From Gemmatimonadota bacterium (lineage in GTDB: Bacteria > Gemmatimonadota > Gemmatimonadetes > Gemmatimonadales > Gemmatimonadaceae): a DNA stretch of 23,073 nucleotides. Positions 7,198-14,840 of the stretch are shown here, piece after piece. The notes beneath the pieces were generated by a model. That model saw only the letters and a program-made list of their open reading frames with translations, did not search any database and was not told where the DNA came from. Made by a program: the position numbers and the translations under genes. Positions within the stretch are counted from its first letter, which is position 1. Every line of letters starts with the position of its first letter. The DNA lies in NCBI GenBank assembly GCA_016794735.1, contig JAEUJK010000407.1, forward strand, positions 1-23,073. The letters are read 5' to 3'.

Positions 7198-7620
7198 TCA
7201 GAACAAGCGGCGGACGTCGCCGAGATCCACGGTCCGGCGCTGCGGGGTGATGGCTAGTCGCATCACGTGTGTCTTCTGCGGCGACGACTGCAACACGAGG
7301 GTGACCTGGACGGTGCCGGCGTCGCACGGGTCGAGTCGCGAGAACTGCTTCTGCACGCGGGTGTTGGTCGCCGGGATGTCGAGTGCGCCGCCCGAGGCCG
7401 TGAGTGGTGCCGGGGGACGATTCCCCTCGATGAACTGCACGGAGGCCGTGCGCACCTCATCGGTGCCGGAGTTGATGCCGGTGACTTGCACGCTGCATTG
7501 CGCGACCTGCAGCGGCGCTGGCGGCAAGCCACGCTGCGCCTCCGCGAGGCCGGGGACGAACGCGATGCCACACACCACCATGAGGTGGCGCAGGGGACGA
7601 GCGATGGCGACGGACGACAT
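7198..7620 (-). CDS. Small secreted protein of unknown function, first gene of envelope operon
   Basis: This is a 140-residue protein. The ATG at 7620 has GGAG 6 nt upstream and opens a signal sequence that ends VPGLAEAQ near residue 29; a longer frame to 7788 runs into the kinase gene on the other strand and is rejected. The mature part has two cysteines (VAQCSVQ and LDPCDAG) that could form a disulphide, and alternating beta-type sequence such as TVQVTLVLQ. It ends VRRLF. I do not recognise the family. Its place upstream of the barrel gene suggests a periplasmic or surface partner of that protein. It is divergent from the kinase gene, with a shared 100-base promoter region. Confidence 0.75.
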   Translation of the reverse strand: MSSVAIARPLRHLMVVCGIAFVPGLAEAQRGLPPAPLQVAQCSVQVTGINSGTDEVRTASVQFIEGNRPPAPLTASGGALDIPATNTRVQKQFSRLDPCDAGTVQVTLVLQSSPQKTHVMRLAITPQRRTVDLGDVRRLF

Positions 7621-7640
7621 GGGAGGCTCCGGGGAGGGCG

Positions 7641-7659
7641 GACAAGACTTCCACTTGTC
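7641..7659. promoter_or_regulatory. Inverted repeat in divergent promoter region, candidate operator
   Basis: GACAAG (7641-7646) and CTTGTC (7654-7659) form a perfect inverted repeat with a 7-base spacer. It lies in the 100-base gap between the divergent envelope operon and the kinase gene. The size and symmetry suit a dimeric regulator, but chance is possible and no -35/-10 pair is clear. Confidence 0.35.
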
Positions 7660-7720
7660 GCGGCGTCGTTTGCTGCCGAGCTTGGACATCCCCGTCCCAA
7701 GGCCCCCCGTCGACCACCGC

Positions 7721-10444
7721 ATGACCCAATCCCCCGGCTTCGATGCCGCACGCTGGGACGAGTTCGCCGAGATCCTCGAGGAGGCCATGGCCCTCCCTGA
7801 GTCGGAGCGAGAGGGTTACCTCGCGCGGCGCCTGGCTGGTGATGCTGCGGCCCAGCGCGAGGTGCGTGTGCTGATTGCGTCGGCGGGATCTGACGCGATG
7901 CGCGGGCTCGAGGAGTGGCTCGTGCGGGACACCCCGCTCACCGCTGGTCCGGTCCCCACTGGCACGGCCATCGGCGCCTACCGCGTGATCGCGTGTATCG
8001 GTGAAGGGGGCATGGGGGAGGTGTATCGCGCGGAACGTGTGGATGGCGCCTTCGAGCAGGCGGTCGCGATCAAGGTGTTGCGGGCCGGGTTCGGCAGCGC
8101 GGAGTTGGTGCGTCGCTTCCAGTCGGAGCGGCGGATCCTCGCGCGGCTCACGCACCCCGGGATCGTGGGGATCCTGGACGGCGGGACGATGGCGGATGGT
8201 CGTCCGTACCTCGTGATGCCGTTTGTGGAAGGCGTGTCGATCACGGCCTGGTGCGACGCGCAGTCCGCGTCGCTCGAACAGCGCCTCGCGTTGTTCCTCG
8301 ATGTCGCGGCAGCGGTGCAGCACGCCCACGCCGCACTCGTGGTGCATCGCGACATCAAGCCATCCAACATCATGGTCACGCCGGCAGGCGATATTCGCTT
8401 GCTGGACTTCGGCATTGCGAAGTTGCTCGCGGACCCCGAGGACTCCAGCGGCGGGGCGACGCGCTCGGCGCTGCGCCTGCTGACGCCCGAACATGCGGCG
8501 CCGGAGCAGGTGCGCGGTGAGGCCGTGAGCACGGCGACCGACGTGTATGGGCTCGGCGTCCTGCTGTACGAACTGGTAAGCGGGACGCGTCCGCACCGGC
8601 TTGGCGACCGTTCGATGCGCGCGCTCGAGCAGGAGATCCTCGATGTGGTGCCGCCCGCACCGAGTGTCGTGGCCACACGGCATCCGTGGGCGCGTCGCCT
8701 CCGCGGAGACCTCGACCGCATCATCCTGCAAGCCCTGCGCAAGGAACCGCCGCGTCGCTACGCGTCGGTGGGCCAGTTCGCCGACGACATCGCGCGGTTC
8801 CTGAAGGGGCTGCCCGTGAGCGCCGAGCGCGACCGGCTCGGCTATCGCATCCGAAAGTTTGTCCAGCGCAACCGGCTGGCCGTCGGCGCCGGGGTGAGTG
8901 CGCTCGTGGTGCTCATGTCCTTTGCGGTCGCGATGACGTTGCAAGCGCGGCAGCTCGCCCGCGAGCGCGACCGGGCCCAGCGCGAACGGGACACCTCGGA
9001 GTCCGTCGTCCAGCTGCTCACCTCGTTCTTCTCTCGCGCCAACCCCAGTCTCACGCCGGGGGGCGACACGCTGCGTGTGCAGCAACTGCTCGCGCTGGGG
9101 GATTCGCTGGTGGACGCGCTGGAGGGGCAGCCGTACCTGCAGGCCCGTATGTGGCGCGTGTTGGGTTCGGCGCAGCTCTCACGCGGGCGCCCGGACGAGG
9201 CGGAGCGTGCGCTCCAGCGGGCGTATGACGGCTTGATGCGCCTCGATGGCACCGATTCGCTCGAGGCGGCGCAGTTGTACCACGAGTTGGCACTTGCGGT
9301 GGATGGGCGGGCCGGACGCGCGCGCTCCCTGCCGATGTTCGAGTCGGTCGTGGAGCGACTGTCGCGGGCCACCGGTGCCACGGCGTTGGAGGTCGCCGCG
9401 GCACGGCGTGAAGTGGCGGAACGTGCGATGGATCGCGACTCGGCCCGCCGGATCCTCGAGGCGGCCTCGCAAGCGACGGTGATGCGCACGGCAAACGATT
9501 CGATGGAGCATGCCGCGAGCCTCAACGGACTGGCCAACGATCGCTACGGCACCGGGCGGCTTCGCGAGGCACTCGCGTTGTTCGAGGAAACGGTGCGCGT
9601 GCTCGATGCGCTCCTCCCCCCGGACCATCCCACGCAGTTGCTGGTGCGCGGCAACCTCGCGACGATGCATCGCGATCTCGGGAACCTCGACGTCGCGGAG
9701 GCGATGTCGCGCGACCTGCTGCGCGTCTTGCGCGCGCAGGTGACCCCCAATCCCCTGGGCGAGGCTGCGGCGATCGAGCGCCTGGCGGGCACACAAGCGT
9801 TGCGAGGATTCCTCGAGGAAGCCGAACGCGGCTACGACGAGGCGCTCCGCCTGCAACAGGGCGAGGTGGAATCGGCGCACGCGACGATCGTGTGGAACCG
9901 ATACAGCCAGGCGGTCGTGCGCGGGGCACGCGGGCGAGCGAATGAGGCGATTGCCACACTGGACAGCGTGCTGGCGATGATGCGACGCGGGGGCTTCGCC
10001 GAGGGCGACTCGTTGCCGGCGATGGACCTGCGCGCCGCGTACCTCATTGAGCAGGGCCGGTTCGACGCCGCCGCACGCGAACTCGCGCGCACGCGGCCAA
10101 GGCTGGAGGTGGTCCTCTCGCCGTCCCATCCCTCGCGCGAGGCACATGCGCAGCTGCAGGGGATCGTGGCGCTCCAGCAGCGGCGTCCCGATTCTGCCCT
10201 GGCATGGTTCGACCGTGCCCGACGATCCCAGCGGGAGCGGCTCCCGGACACGCATCCGGAAGTCGTGGGCAACGAGTGCGGGCGCGGTGTGGCCATGGCT
10301 CGCCTTGGCCGACGCGCCGAGGCGCTGCCCCTGCTGCGTGGGGCCTGCTCCCGGTATCGGGGATACGGGTTGCACCTCCGTCGACTCCTGCGCCTCGGTG
10401 CGGATGCCCTGCGGGAGTTGGAGGGGACCGCGGCGGGGGGATAA
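7721..10444 (+). CDS. Membrane Ser/Thr protein kinase (PknB type) with C-terminal TPR domain
   Basis: This is a 907-residue protein from ATG 7721. The frame stays open back to 7178, but that part overlaps the divergent secreted gene and shows no domain. An N-terminal segment of about 85 residues (AARWDEFAEILEEAMALPESER) is typical of this bacterial kinase group. The kinase domain has the glycine loop GEGGMGEVY (94-102), the catalytic Lys118 in VAIKVLR, HRDIKPSN (His209, Asp211), DFG (Asp229) and APEQ, so it should be active. One transmembrane helix lies at about 386-408. The outer part contains a coiled segment (RQLARERDRAQRERDTSE) and many TPR-like repeats to the end. It would sense a protein or envelope signal with the TPRs and phosphorylate cytoplasmic targets. 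Similar kinases in related phyla are often near TIGR02999 sigma factors, one of which is encoded at 3064. Confidence 0.92.
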   Translation: MTQSPGFDAARWDEFAEILEEAMALPESEREGYLARRLAGDAAAQREVRVLIASAGSDAMRGLEEWLVRDTPLTAGPVPTGTAIGAYRVIACIGEGGMGEVYRAERVDGAFEQAVAIKVLRAGFGSAELVRRFQSERRILARLTHPGIVGILDGGTMADGRPYLVMPFVEGVSITAWCDAQSASLEQRLALFLDVAAAVQHAHAALVVHRDIKPSNIMVTPAGDIRLLDFGIAKLLADPEDSSGGATRSALRLLTPEHAAPEQVRGEAVSTATDVYGLGVLLYELVSGTRPHRLGDRSMRALEQEILDVVPPAPSVVATRHPWARRLRGDLDRIILQALRKEPPRRYASVGQFADDIARFLKGLPVSAERDRLGYRIRKFVQRNRLAVGAGVSALVVLMSFAVAMTLQARQLARERDRAQRERDTSESVVQLLTSFFSRANPSLTPGGDTLRVQQLLALGDSLVDALEGQPYLQARMWRVLGSAQLSRGRPDEAERALQRAYDGLMRLDGTDSLEAAQLYHELALAVDGRAGRARSLPMFESVVERLSRATGATALEVAAARREVAERAMDRDSARRILEAASQATVMRTANDSMEHAASLNGLANDRYGTGRLREALALFEETVRVLDALLPPDHPTQLLVRGNLATMHRDLGNLDVAEAMSRDLLRVLRAQVTPNPLGEAAAIERLAGTQALRGFLEEAERGYDEALRLQQGEVESAHATIVWNRYSQAVVRGARGRANEAIATLDSVLAMMRRGGFAEGDSLPAMDLRAAYLIEQGRFDAAARELARTRPRLEVVLSPSHPSREAHAQLQGIVALQQRRPDSALAWFDRARRSQRERLPDTHPEVVGNECGRGVAMARLGRRAEALPLLRGACSRYRGYGLHLRRLLRLGADALRELEGTAAGG

Positions 10445-10476
10445 CCGGCGGTCATCGTGACGTGACCCGGCTCGCC

Positions 10477-10490
10477 GCGGGAGCTCCCGC
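10477..10490. other. 14-bp perfect palindrome upstream of thiolase gene
   Basis: GCGGGAGCTCCCGC is its own reverse complement. It lies 33 bases after the kinase stop and 62 bases before the thiolase ATG. It could be a terminator stem with no usable loop, or more likely an operator for the thiolase operon. No T run follows. The 108-base gap holds nothing else I can support. Confidence 0.35.
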
Positions 10491-10552
10491 TGCCTGTGCC
10501 CGGCGCGCTGCCTTACTTTCCAGCAGCGTTCAACCGCCGCTCAGGCAAAGGC

Positions 10553-11758
10553 ATGACCGACCACAGCCGCGTTCCCGTCATTGTTTCCGCCGCACGGACT
10601 CCCATTGGGAAGTACCTCGGCGGTTTGTCGTCCCTTTCGGCCCCCGAACTGGGGGCCATTGCCATTCGTGAGGCCCTGCGTCGCGCCGGAATCGCTGGCG
10701 GTGACGTGAACGAGGTCATCATGGGGCACGTCCTGCAGGGCGGGACCGGGCAGGCCCCGGCGCGCCAGGCGATGCTCAAGGCCGGTGTACCGTCCAGCGT
10801 CTCCGCGCTGACCGTCAACAAGGTCTGCGGGTCGGGGCTCAAGGCGGTGATGCTCGCGGCCCAGGCCATCAAGGCCGGCGATGCCCAGGTGATCGTGGCG
10901 GGCGGGCAGGAGTCGATGTCCAACGCGCCGCACTACCTGTACGGCTATCGCAACGGCATCAAGCTGGGCGACCAGCAGATTGTTGACGGGATGATCCGCG
11001 ACGGCCTCTGGTGCGCGAGCTGCAACGTGCACATGGGTGGCCACGCGGAGTACACCGCGAAGAAGGGCGCCGTCACCCGGTCCCGCCAGGACGAGTTCGC
11101 GGCGGCGTCGCACCAGAAGGCGGTGGCGGCGCAGTCCGCCGGCAAGTTCGCCGCCGAGATCGTAGCGGTGGAGATCCCCGGGAAGAAGGGACCCACCGTT
11201 GTTGCCGTGGACGAAGGGCCGCGCGCCGACACGACCGTGGACTCGTTAGGGAAGCTGCGTCCCGCCTTTCCGGGCAAGGACAACGCGGACCTCTCCGTGA
11301 CGGCCGGCAACGCGTCGTCGCTCAATGACGGCGGCGCCGCAGTGGTCGTGACCTCGCTCGCGTATGCACAGGCGCACGGGCTTGCCGTGCTGGCCCGCAT
11401 CGACAACTACGCGACGGGTGCCGGTGACCCGCAGGACCTGTTCTTCGCGCCGGTGACTGCCGTGCGCAACCTGATGAAGAAGGACGGTACGTCCATCGGG
11501 GACTACGGCCTGATCGAGGCCAATGAGGCGTTCGCCTCCCAGGCGTTGGCCGACGGCGATGCCCTCGGATGGGACTGGGATCGCGTCAACGTCAACGGTG
11601 GAGCGATTGCCCTCGGCCACCCGATTGGTGCGAGCGGGACGCGCGTCCTGATCACGCTCCTGCACGCCATGGCCGATCGCGGGGTGACACGTGGCCTCGC
11701 GACCCTGTGCCTCGGGGGCGGTGACGCGGTGGCCCTCTCGGTATCGCGCGGCGCGTAA
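10553..11758 (+). CDS. Thiolase, acetyl-CoA C-acetyltransferase type
   Basis: This is a 401-residue protein of normal thiolase length. The start at 10553 gives VIVSAARTPIGKYLGGLS, the standard N-terminus; an in-frame upstream extension to 10496 is not thiolase-like. The catalytic residues are present: nucleophile Cys92 in NKVCGSGLK, His356 in GHPIGASG and Cys386 in CLGGG. It joins or splits short acyl-CoA units: two acetyl-CoA to acetoacetyl-CoA in the biosynthetic direction, or 3-ketoacyl-CoA thiolysis in catabolism. It leads a tight block with a membrane protease gene (6-base gap) and 3-hydroxyacyl-CoA dehydrogenase, and with the downstream acyl-CoA dehydrogenase supplies three of the four beta-oxidation steps. 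Cytoplasmic. Direction of flux cannot be told from the sequence. Confidence 0.95.
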   Translation: MTDHSRVPVIVSAARTPIGKYLGGLSSLSAPELGAIAIREALRRAGIAGGDVNEVIMGHVLQGGTGQAPARQAMLKAGVPSSVSALTVNKVCGSGLKAVMLAAQAIKAGDAQVIVAGGQESMSNAPHYLYGYRNGIKLGDQQIVDGMIRDGLWCASCNVHMGGHAEYTAKKGAVTRSRQDEFAAASHQKAVAAQSAGKFAAEIVAVEIPGKKGPTVVAVDEGPRADTTVDSLGKLRPAFPGKDNADLSVTAGNASSLNDGGAAVVVTSLAYAQAHGLAVLARIDNYATGAGDPQDLFFAPVTAVRNLMKKDGTSIGDYGLIEANEAFASQALADGDALGWDWDRVNVNGGAIALGHPIGASGTRVLITLLHAMADRGVTRGLATLCLGGGDAVALSVSRGA

Positions 11759-11764
11759 CCTGGC

Positions 11765-12652
11765 GTGACACTCCCATCGGCTCCCGCGCCTGACTCGGTG
11801 CCCCCCGCGCCGACGGGTGCCGGTGTCGCGCGCGGGGCAGTGCGCCTCGGGGTGTTCATCCTCGCCGGGGCCACAGCGCTCCTGGCGAGTTCGCTGGTGC
11901 TGGCGACGTTGCCGGCGGAAGTGAACGTCGGTGGCGAGTCGCTGCCCGTGTTCTTCGTCAGCATGTCGGTCACGCTGCTGGTGGCTCACCTCGTCACCTT
12001 TGCCACGGTCGATCGGCGCGGGTGGACGATGGTGGGCGTGTCGCGCGCGGCCTGGTCGTGGCGCCGCCTTGCGGCGGGGTTCGGGCTCGGCGCCGTCGCC
12101 GTGGGTGGTCCGTCGGCGCTCCTGCTGGCGGCTGGCTGGTTACGCGTGGAGCCTTCCGCCCCGGGGAGCTGGGGAACGGCGGCGCTGCTGACGCTGCTGA
12201 CGCTGCTCCCGGCCGCATTGTGGGAGGAGCTGGCGACGCGGGGCTACCTGCTTACCGTACTTCGCGAGTGGATCGGCGCGCGGCGGGCGATCGTGGCAAC
12301 GAGCGCGCTGTTTGGGGCGTTGCACCTCGAGAACGCAGGAGCAACGTGGCAGTCGGTTGGGCTCGTGACGCTGGCGGGAATCTTCCTCGGGAGCATTCGC
12401 GTGGCGTTCGACAGCCTGCCCGCCGCCTGGGCCGCGCACGTGGCGTGGAACTTCGTCATGGCCGGGCTGCTGCACACCGCGGTCAGTGGCGTGGGGCTCG
12501 GGAGCCCAAACTATCGTGTGGTTGACGCCGGTCCCGATTGGGCGACCGGTGGCACCTGGGGCCCGGAGGCCGGGCTGGTGACGGCGGTGGGGTTGCTGGT
12601 TGGCATCTACATCATGCTGCGACGGGGACGTCGCGGAGTGGAATCGACATGA
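11765..12652 (+). CDS. CPBP-family (CAAX-type) intramembrane metalloprotease
   Basis: This is a 295-residue polytopic membrane protein starting at GTG 11765, 6 bases after the thiolase stop. No ribosome site is clear, so coupling to the thiolase gene is likely. The hydrophobic segments suggest about 7-8 helices. All three family motifs are intact: EExxxR (Glu154, Glu155, Arg159 in WEELATRGYL), FxxxH (His187 in FGALHLEN) and HxxxN (His225, Asn229 in HVAWNF). These form the catalytic glutamate and metal ligands of the Rce1/CPBP fold. In bacteria such proteases serve in bacteriocin maturation or immunity and in membrane protein processing; the substrate here is unknown. It sits between two CoA-metabolism genes and overlaps the next by four bases (ATGA), which is an unexpected context. 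Confidence 0.9.
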   Translation: MTLPSAPAPDSVPPAPTGAGVARGAVRLGVFILAGATALLASSLVLATLPAEVNVGGESLPVFFVSMSVTLLVAHLVTFATVDRRGWTMVGVSRAAWSWRRLAAGFGLGAVAVGGPSALLLAAGWLRVEPSAPGSWGTAALLTLLTLLPAALWEELATRGYLLTVLREWIGARRAIVATSALFGALHLENAGATWQSVGLVTLAGIFLGSIRVAFDSLPAAWAAHVAWNFVMAGLLHTAVSGVGLGSPNYRVVDAGPDWATGGTWGPEAGLVTAVGLLVGIYIMLRRGRRGVEST

Positions 12653-13494
12653 GTGAGACCATCGCCGTGATTGGCGCCGGACAGATGGGCAATGGCATTG
12701 CGCACGTCTTTGCGCAGGGCGGGCACCCGGTGACGATGATCGACGTGTCGGCCGACGCGCTGGCGCGCGGACGCTCGACCATCGAGAAGAACATGGACCG
12801 CCAGGTGAAGAAGGGGACCCTGGACGCGGCGGCGAAGGACGCGGCCCTTGCGCGCATCACCGGAGCCACCGACGTGGCCGCCGTTGCCGGCGCGTCGCTC
12901 GTGGTGGAGGCGGCCACGGAGAACCAGGCGCTCAAGCTCAAGATCTTCGGCGACCTCGATCGCCTTGCGGACGCCGGCGCCGTCCTCGCGACGAACACCA
13001 GCTCGATCTCGATCACGACCATCGCCGCGGCAACCAAGCGGCCGGCCGACGTGATCGGGATGCACTTCATGAATCCCGTTCCCGTGATGCAGCTTGTCGA
13101 GGTTATCCGTGGCCTCGCCACGAGCGACGAGACCACGACGCGGGTGATGGCATGGTCCAAGGCGCTGGGGAAGGTGCCGGTCGAGGTGGCCGATTTTCCC
13201 GGGTTTGTCGCCAATCGCATCCTGATGCCGATGATCAATGAGGCGGTCTTCTGCCTCATGGAAGGGGTCGGCACGCCCGAGGCGATCGACACGGTGATGA
13301 AGCTCGGGATGAACCACCCGATGGGGCCGCTGGCGCTCGCCGACCTGATCGGTCTCGACACCTGCCTCTCGATCCTGGAGGTGCTGCACAGCGGGCTTGG
13401 CGACCCCAAGTACCGTCCGTGCCCGCTGCTCCGGAAGTACGTCGCGGCCGGCTGGCTCGGTCGCAAGAGTGGTCGCGGTTTCTATTCGTATTGA
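12649..13494 (+). CDS. 3-hydroxybutyryl-CoA dehydrogenase
   Basis: This is a 281-residue cytoplasmic enzyme from ATG 12649, whose start overlaps the previous stop as ATGA. The NAD-binding Rossmann motif is IAVIGAGQMGNGIAHVFAQ at the N-terminus, followed by the conserved ATENQALK and NTSSISI segments. The catalytic His139 lies in GMHFMNPVPVM, and NHPMGPLALADLIGLD is the conserved C-terminal helix region. It oxidises (S)-3-hydroxyacyl-CoA to 3-ketoacyl-CoA, or runs in reverse in butyrate formation. The length matches the single-domain family, not the large FadB type. It is followed by a hairpin and a heptamer array, not directly by the acyl-CoA dehydrogenase gene, so transcription of the block may be interrupted there. 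Confidence 0.95.
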   Translation: MSETIAVIGAGQMGNGIAHVFAQGGHPVTMIDVSADALARGRSTIEKNMDRQVKKGTLDAAAKDAALARITGATDVAAVAGASLVVEAATENQALKLKIFGDLDRLADAGAVLATNTSSISITTIAAATKRPADVIGMHFMNPVPVMQLVEVIRGLATSDETTTRVMAWSKALGKVPVEVADFPGFVANRILMPMINEAVFCLMEGVGTPEAIDTVMKLGMNHPMGPLALADLIGLDTCLSILEVLHSGLGDPKYRPCPLLRKYVAAGWLGRKSGRGFYSY

Positions 13495-13503
13495 TCCAGG
13501 CAC

Positions 13504-13548
13504 ACGGCGGACTCGCTGTATCGTTCCACCAGCGAAGCCGTCCGCCGT
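13504..13548 (+). terminator. Hairpin after 3-hydroxybutyryl-CoA dehydrogenase gene
   Basis: ACGGCGGAC (13504-13512) pairs with GTCCGCCGT (13540-13548), and inside it TCGCTG (13513-13518) pairs with CAGCGA (13530-13535), with AGCC bulged. It starts 10 bases after the stop. Only a pyrimidine-rich run, not a T run, follows, so termination may be partial. The 3' arm resembles one heptamer unit of the nearby array. Confidence 0.6.
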
Positions 13549-13590
13549 CTCAATCCTTGCGTCCTCGCCACTGATCTCGCACCTGCAGTG

Positions 13591-13618
13591 TTGCCGTCTG
13601 CCGTCTGCCGTCTGCCGT
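13591..13618. repeat. Short CTGCCGT heptamer array, 4 units
   Basis: TTGCCGT is followed by three perfect CTGCCGT units, in the same orientation as the arrays at 361 and 17689. The array ends 27 bases before the acyl-CoA dehydrogenase ATG. A 14-base direct repeat, GCCGTCTCAATCCT, occurs at 13544-13557 and again at 13614-13627, 70 bases apart, so the region around the array was probably partly duplicated. Confidence 0.9.
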
Positions 13619-13645
13619 CTCAATCCTCCTTCCCCCTTGTAGGTC

Positions 13646-14809
13646 ATGTCCTGGGCACTGATCCCGCTGTCTGAAGAGCAAAAGGCCATCCAGCAGATGG
13701 CCCGGCGTTTTGCCCGCGCCGAGGTCGCGCCCCGCGCGGACCAATGGGACCGCGAAGGCGGCTTCGACCGCGACATCGTGGCCAAACTGGGGGAGCTTGG
13801 CTTCCTCGGCATGATGATTCCCGAGGCGCTGGACGGCATGGGGCTGGATACGTGCACGTACCTCGTCGCCCTCGAGGAAATTGCGGCCGCTGATGCGTCG
13901 GCGGCCGTCCTCATGAGTGTGCACAACTCGCTGCCGACCCAGATGATCCTGCGGTACGGCAACGACGCACAGCGCGAGACCTTCCTGCGCCGGATGGCGC
14001 GTGGTGAGTGGCTGGGTGCCTTTGCGCTTTCCGAGCCCGATGCCGGCTCCGATGCGGCGTCGCTGCGCGCGCAGGCCGTGCGCGATGGAGACCACTACAT
14101 CCTCAATGGCGTGAAGTCGTGGGTGTCGCACGGCTCGCTCGCCGACGTGATCCTGTGCATGGTGCGCACGGACACCTCCGAGGAGCGCAAGGGGGCGCGC
14201 GGGATCAGCACCTTCATCCTCACGCCGGACCTCCCCGGCTTCTCGGTGGGGAAGAAGGAGGACAAGATGGGGCTCCGCGGCGATCCCACCGTGCAGCTGG
14301 TGCTGGACAACGTGCGTGTCCCCGTGGCCAACCGGCTCGGTGAGGAAGGCATGGGCTTCATCTACGCCATGCAGTCCCTGGAGAATGGCCGGCTCGGCAT
14401 CGCGGCGCAGGCGATCGGGATTGCGCGCGCGGCGCTGGAGCATTCCGTGGACTACGCTGCGGAGCGCAAGCAGTTCGGCAAGCCCATCAAGGAATTCCAG
14501 GCCATCCAGTTCAAGCTCGCCGACATGGCGACGCGGATCACCTCGGCGCGGGCCCTGTTGTACGCGGCCGCTTCGGCGAAGGACCGGGGTGAGCCGATCA
14601 CGCAGTTCGCGTCGATGGCCAAGTTGCAGGCGACCGAAACCGCCATGTGGGTGACCACGCAGGCGGTGCAGATCTTCGGCGGGTACGGCTACGTCAAGGA
14701 GTACCCGGTCGAGAAGTTGTTCCGCGACGCCAAGGTCACGGAGATCTACGAGGGAACCTCGGAGATCCAGCGCATCGTGATCGCTCGCGAGTTGTACGCC
14801 CGTTCCTGA
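13646..14809 (+). CDS. Acyl-CoA dehydrogenase (short/branched-chain type)
   Basis: This is a 387-residue flavoenzyme of normal family length. The ATG at 13646 gives LSEEQKAIQQMARRFA, the usual N-terminus. Family marks are FALSEPDAGSDAAS (FAD and substrate contact), LNGVKSWVSHG, GxRGDPT, ERKQFGKPI, IFGGYGYVKEYP and the C-terminal EIYEGTSEIQRIVIAREL. Glu369 in YEGTSEIQ is the catalytic base in the short- and medium-chain position. It oxidises acyl-CoA to 2-enoyl-CoA and passes electrons to ETF. Substrate length is not certain, but the next gene is a leucine/valine-type dehydrogenase, which favours a branched-chain acyl-CoA. It follows the hairpin and array that separate it from the hydroxyacyl-CoA dehydrogenase. 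No strong ribosome site is seen. Confidence 0.93.
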   Translation: MSWALIPLSEEQKAIQQMARRFARAEVAPRADQWDREGGFDRDIVAKLGELGFLGMMIPEALDGMGLDTCTYLVALEEIAAADASAAVLMSVHNSLPTQMILRYGNDAQRETFLRRMARGEWLGAFALSEPDAGSDAASLRAQAVRDGDHYILNGVKSWVSHGSLADVILCMVRTDTSEERKGARGISTFILTPDLPGFSVGKKEDKMGLRGDPTVQLVLDNVRVPVANRLGEEGMGFIYAMQSLENGRLGIAAQAIGIARAALEHSVDYAAERKQFGKPIKEFQAIQFKLADMATRITSARALLYAAASAKDRGEPITQFASMAKLQATETAMWVTTQAVQIFGGYGYVKEYPVEKLFRDAKVTEIYEGTSEIQRIVIARELYARS

Positions 14810-14840
14810 CGTTCCTCCTTTCCCTGACCCTTACGCACTC

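Noticed and set aside
7178..7720. N-terminal extension of the kinase gene
   Set aside because: The frame is open but overlaps the divergent secreted gene, has no domain or ribosome site, and the normal kinase N-terminus begins at 7721.
7457..9085. 542-residue reverse frame opposite the kinase gene
   Set aside because: The plus strand encodes clear kinase motifs; the reverse frame has no recognisable domain.
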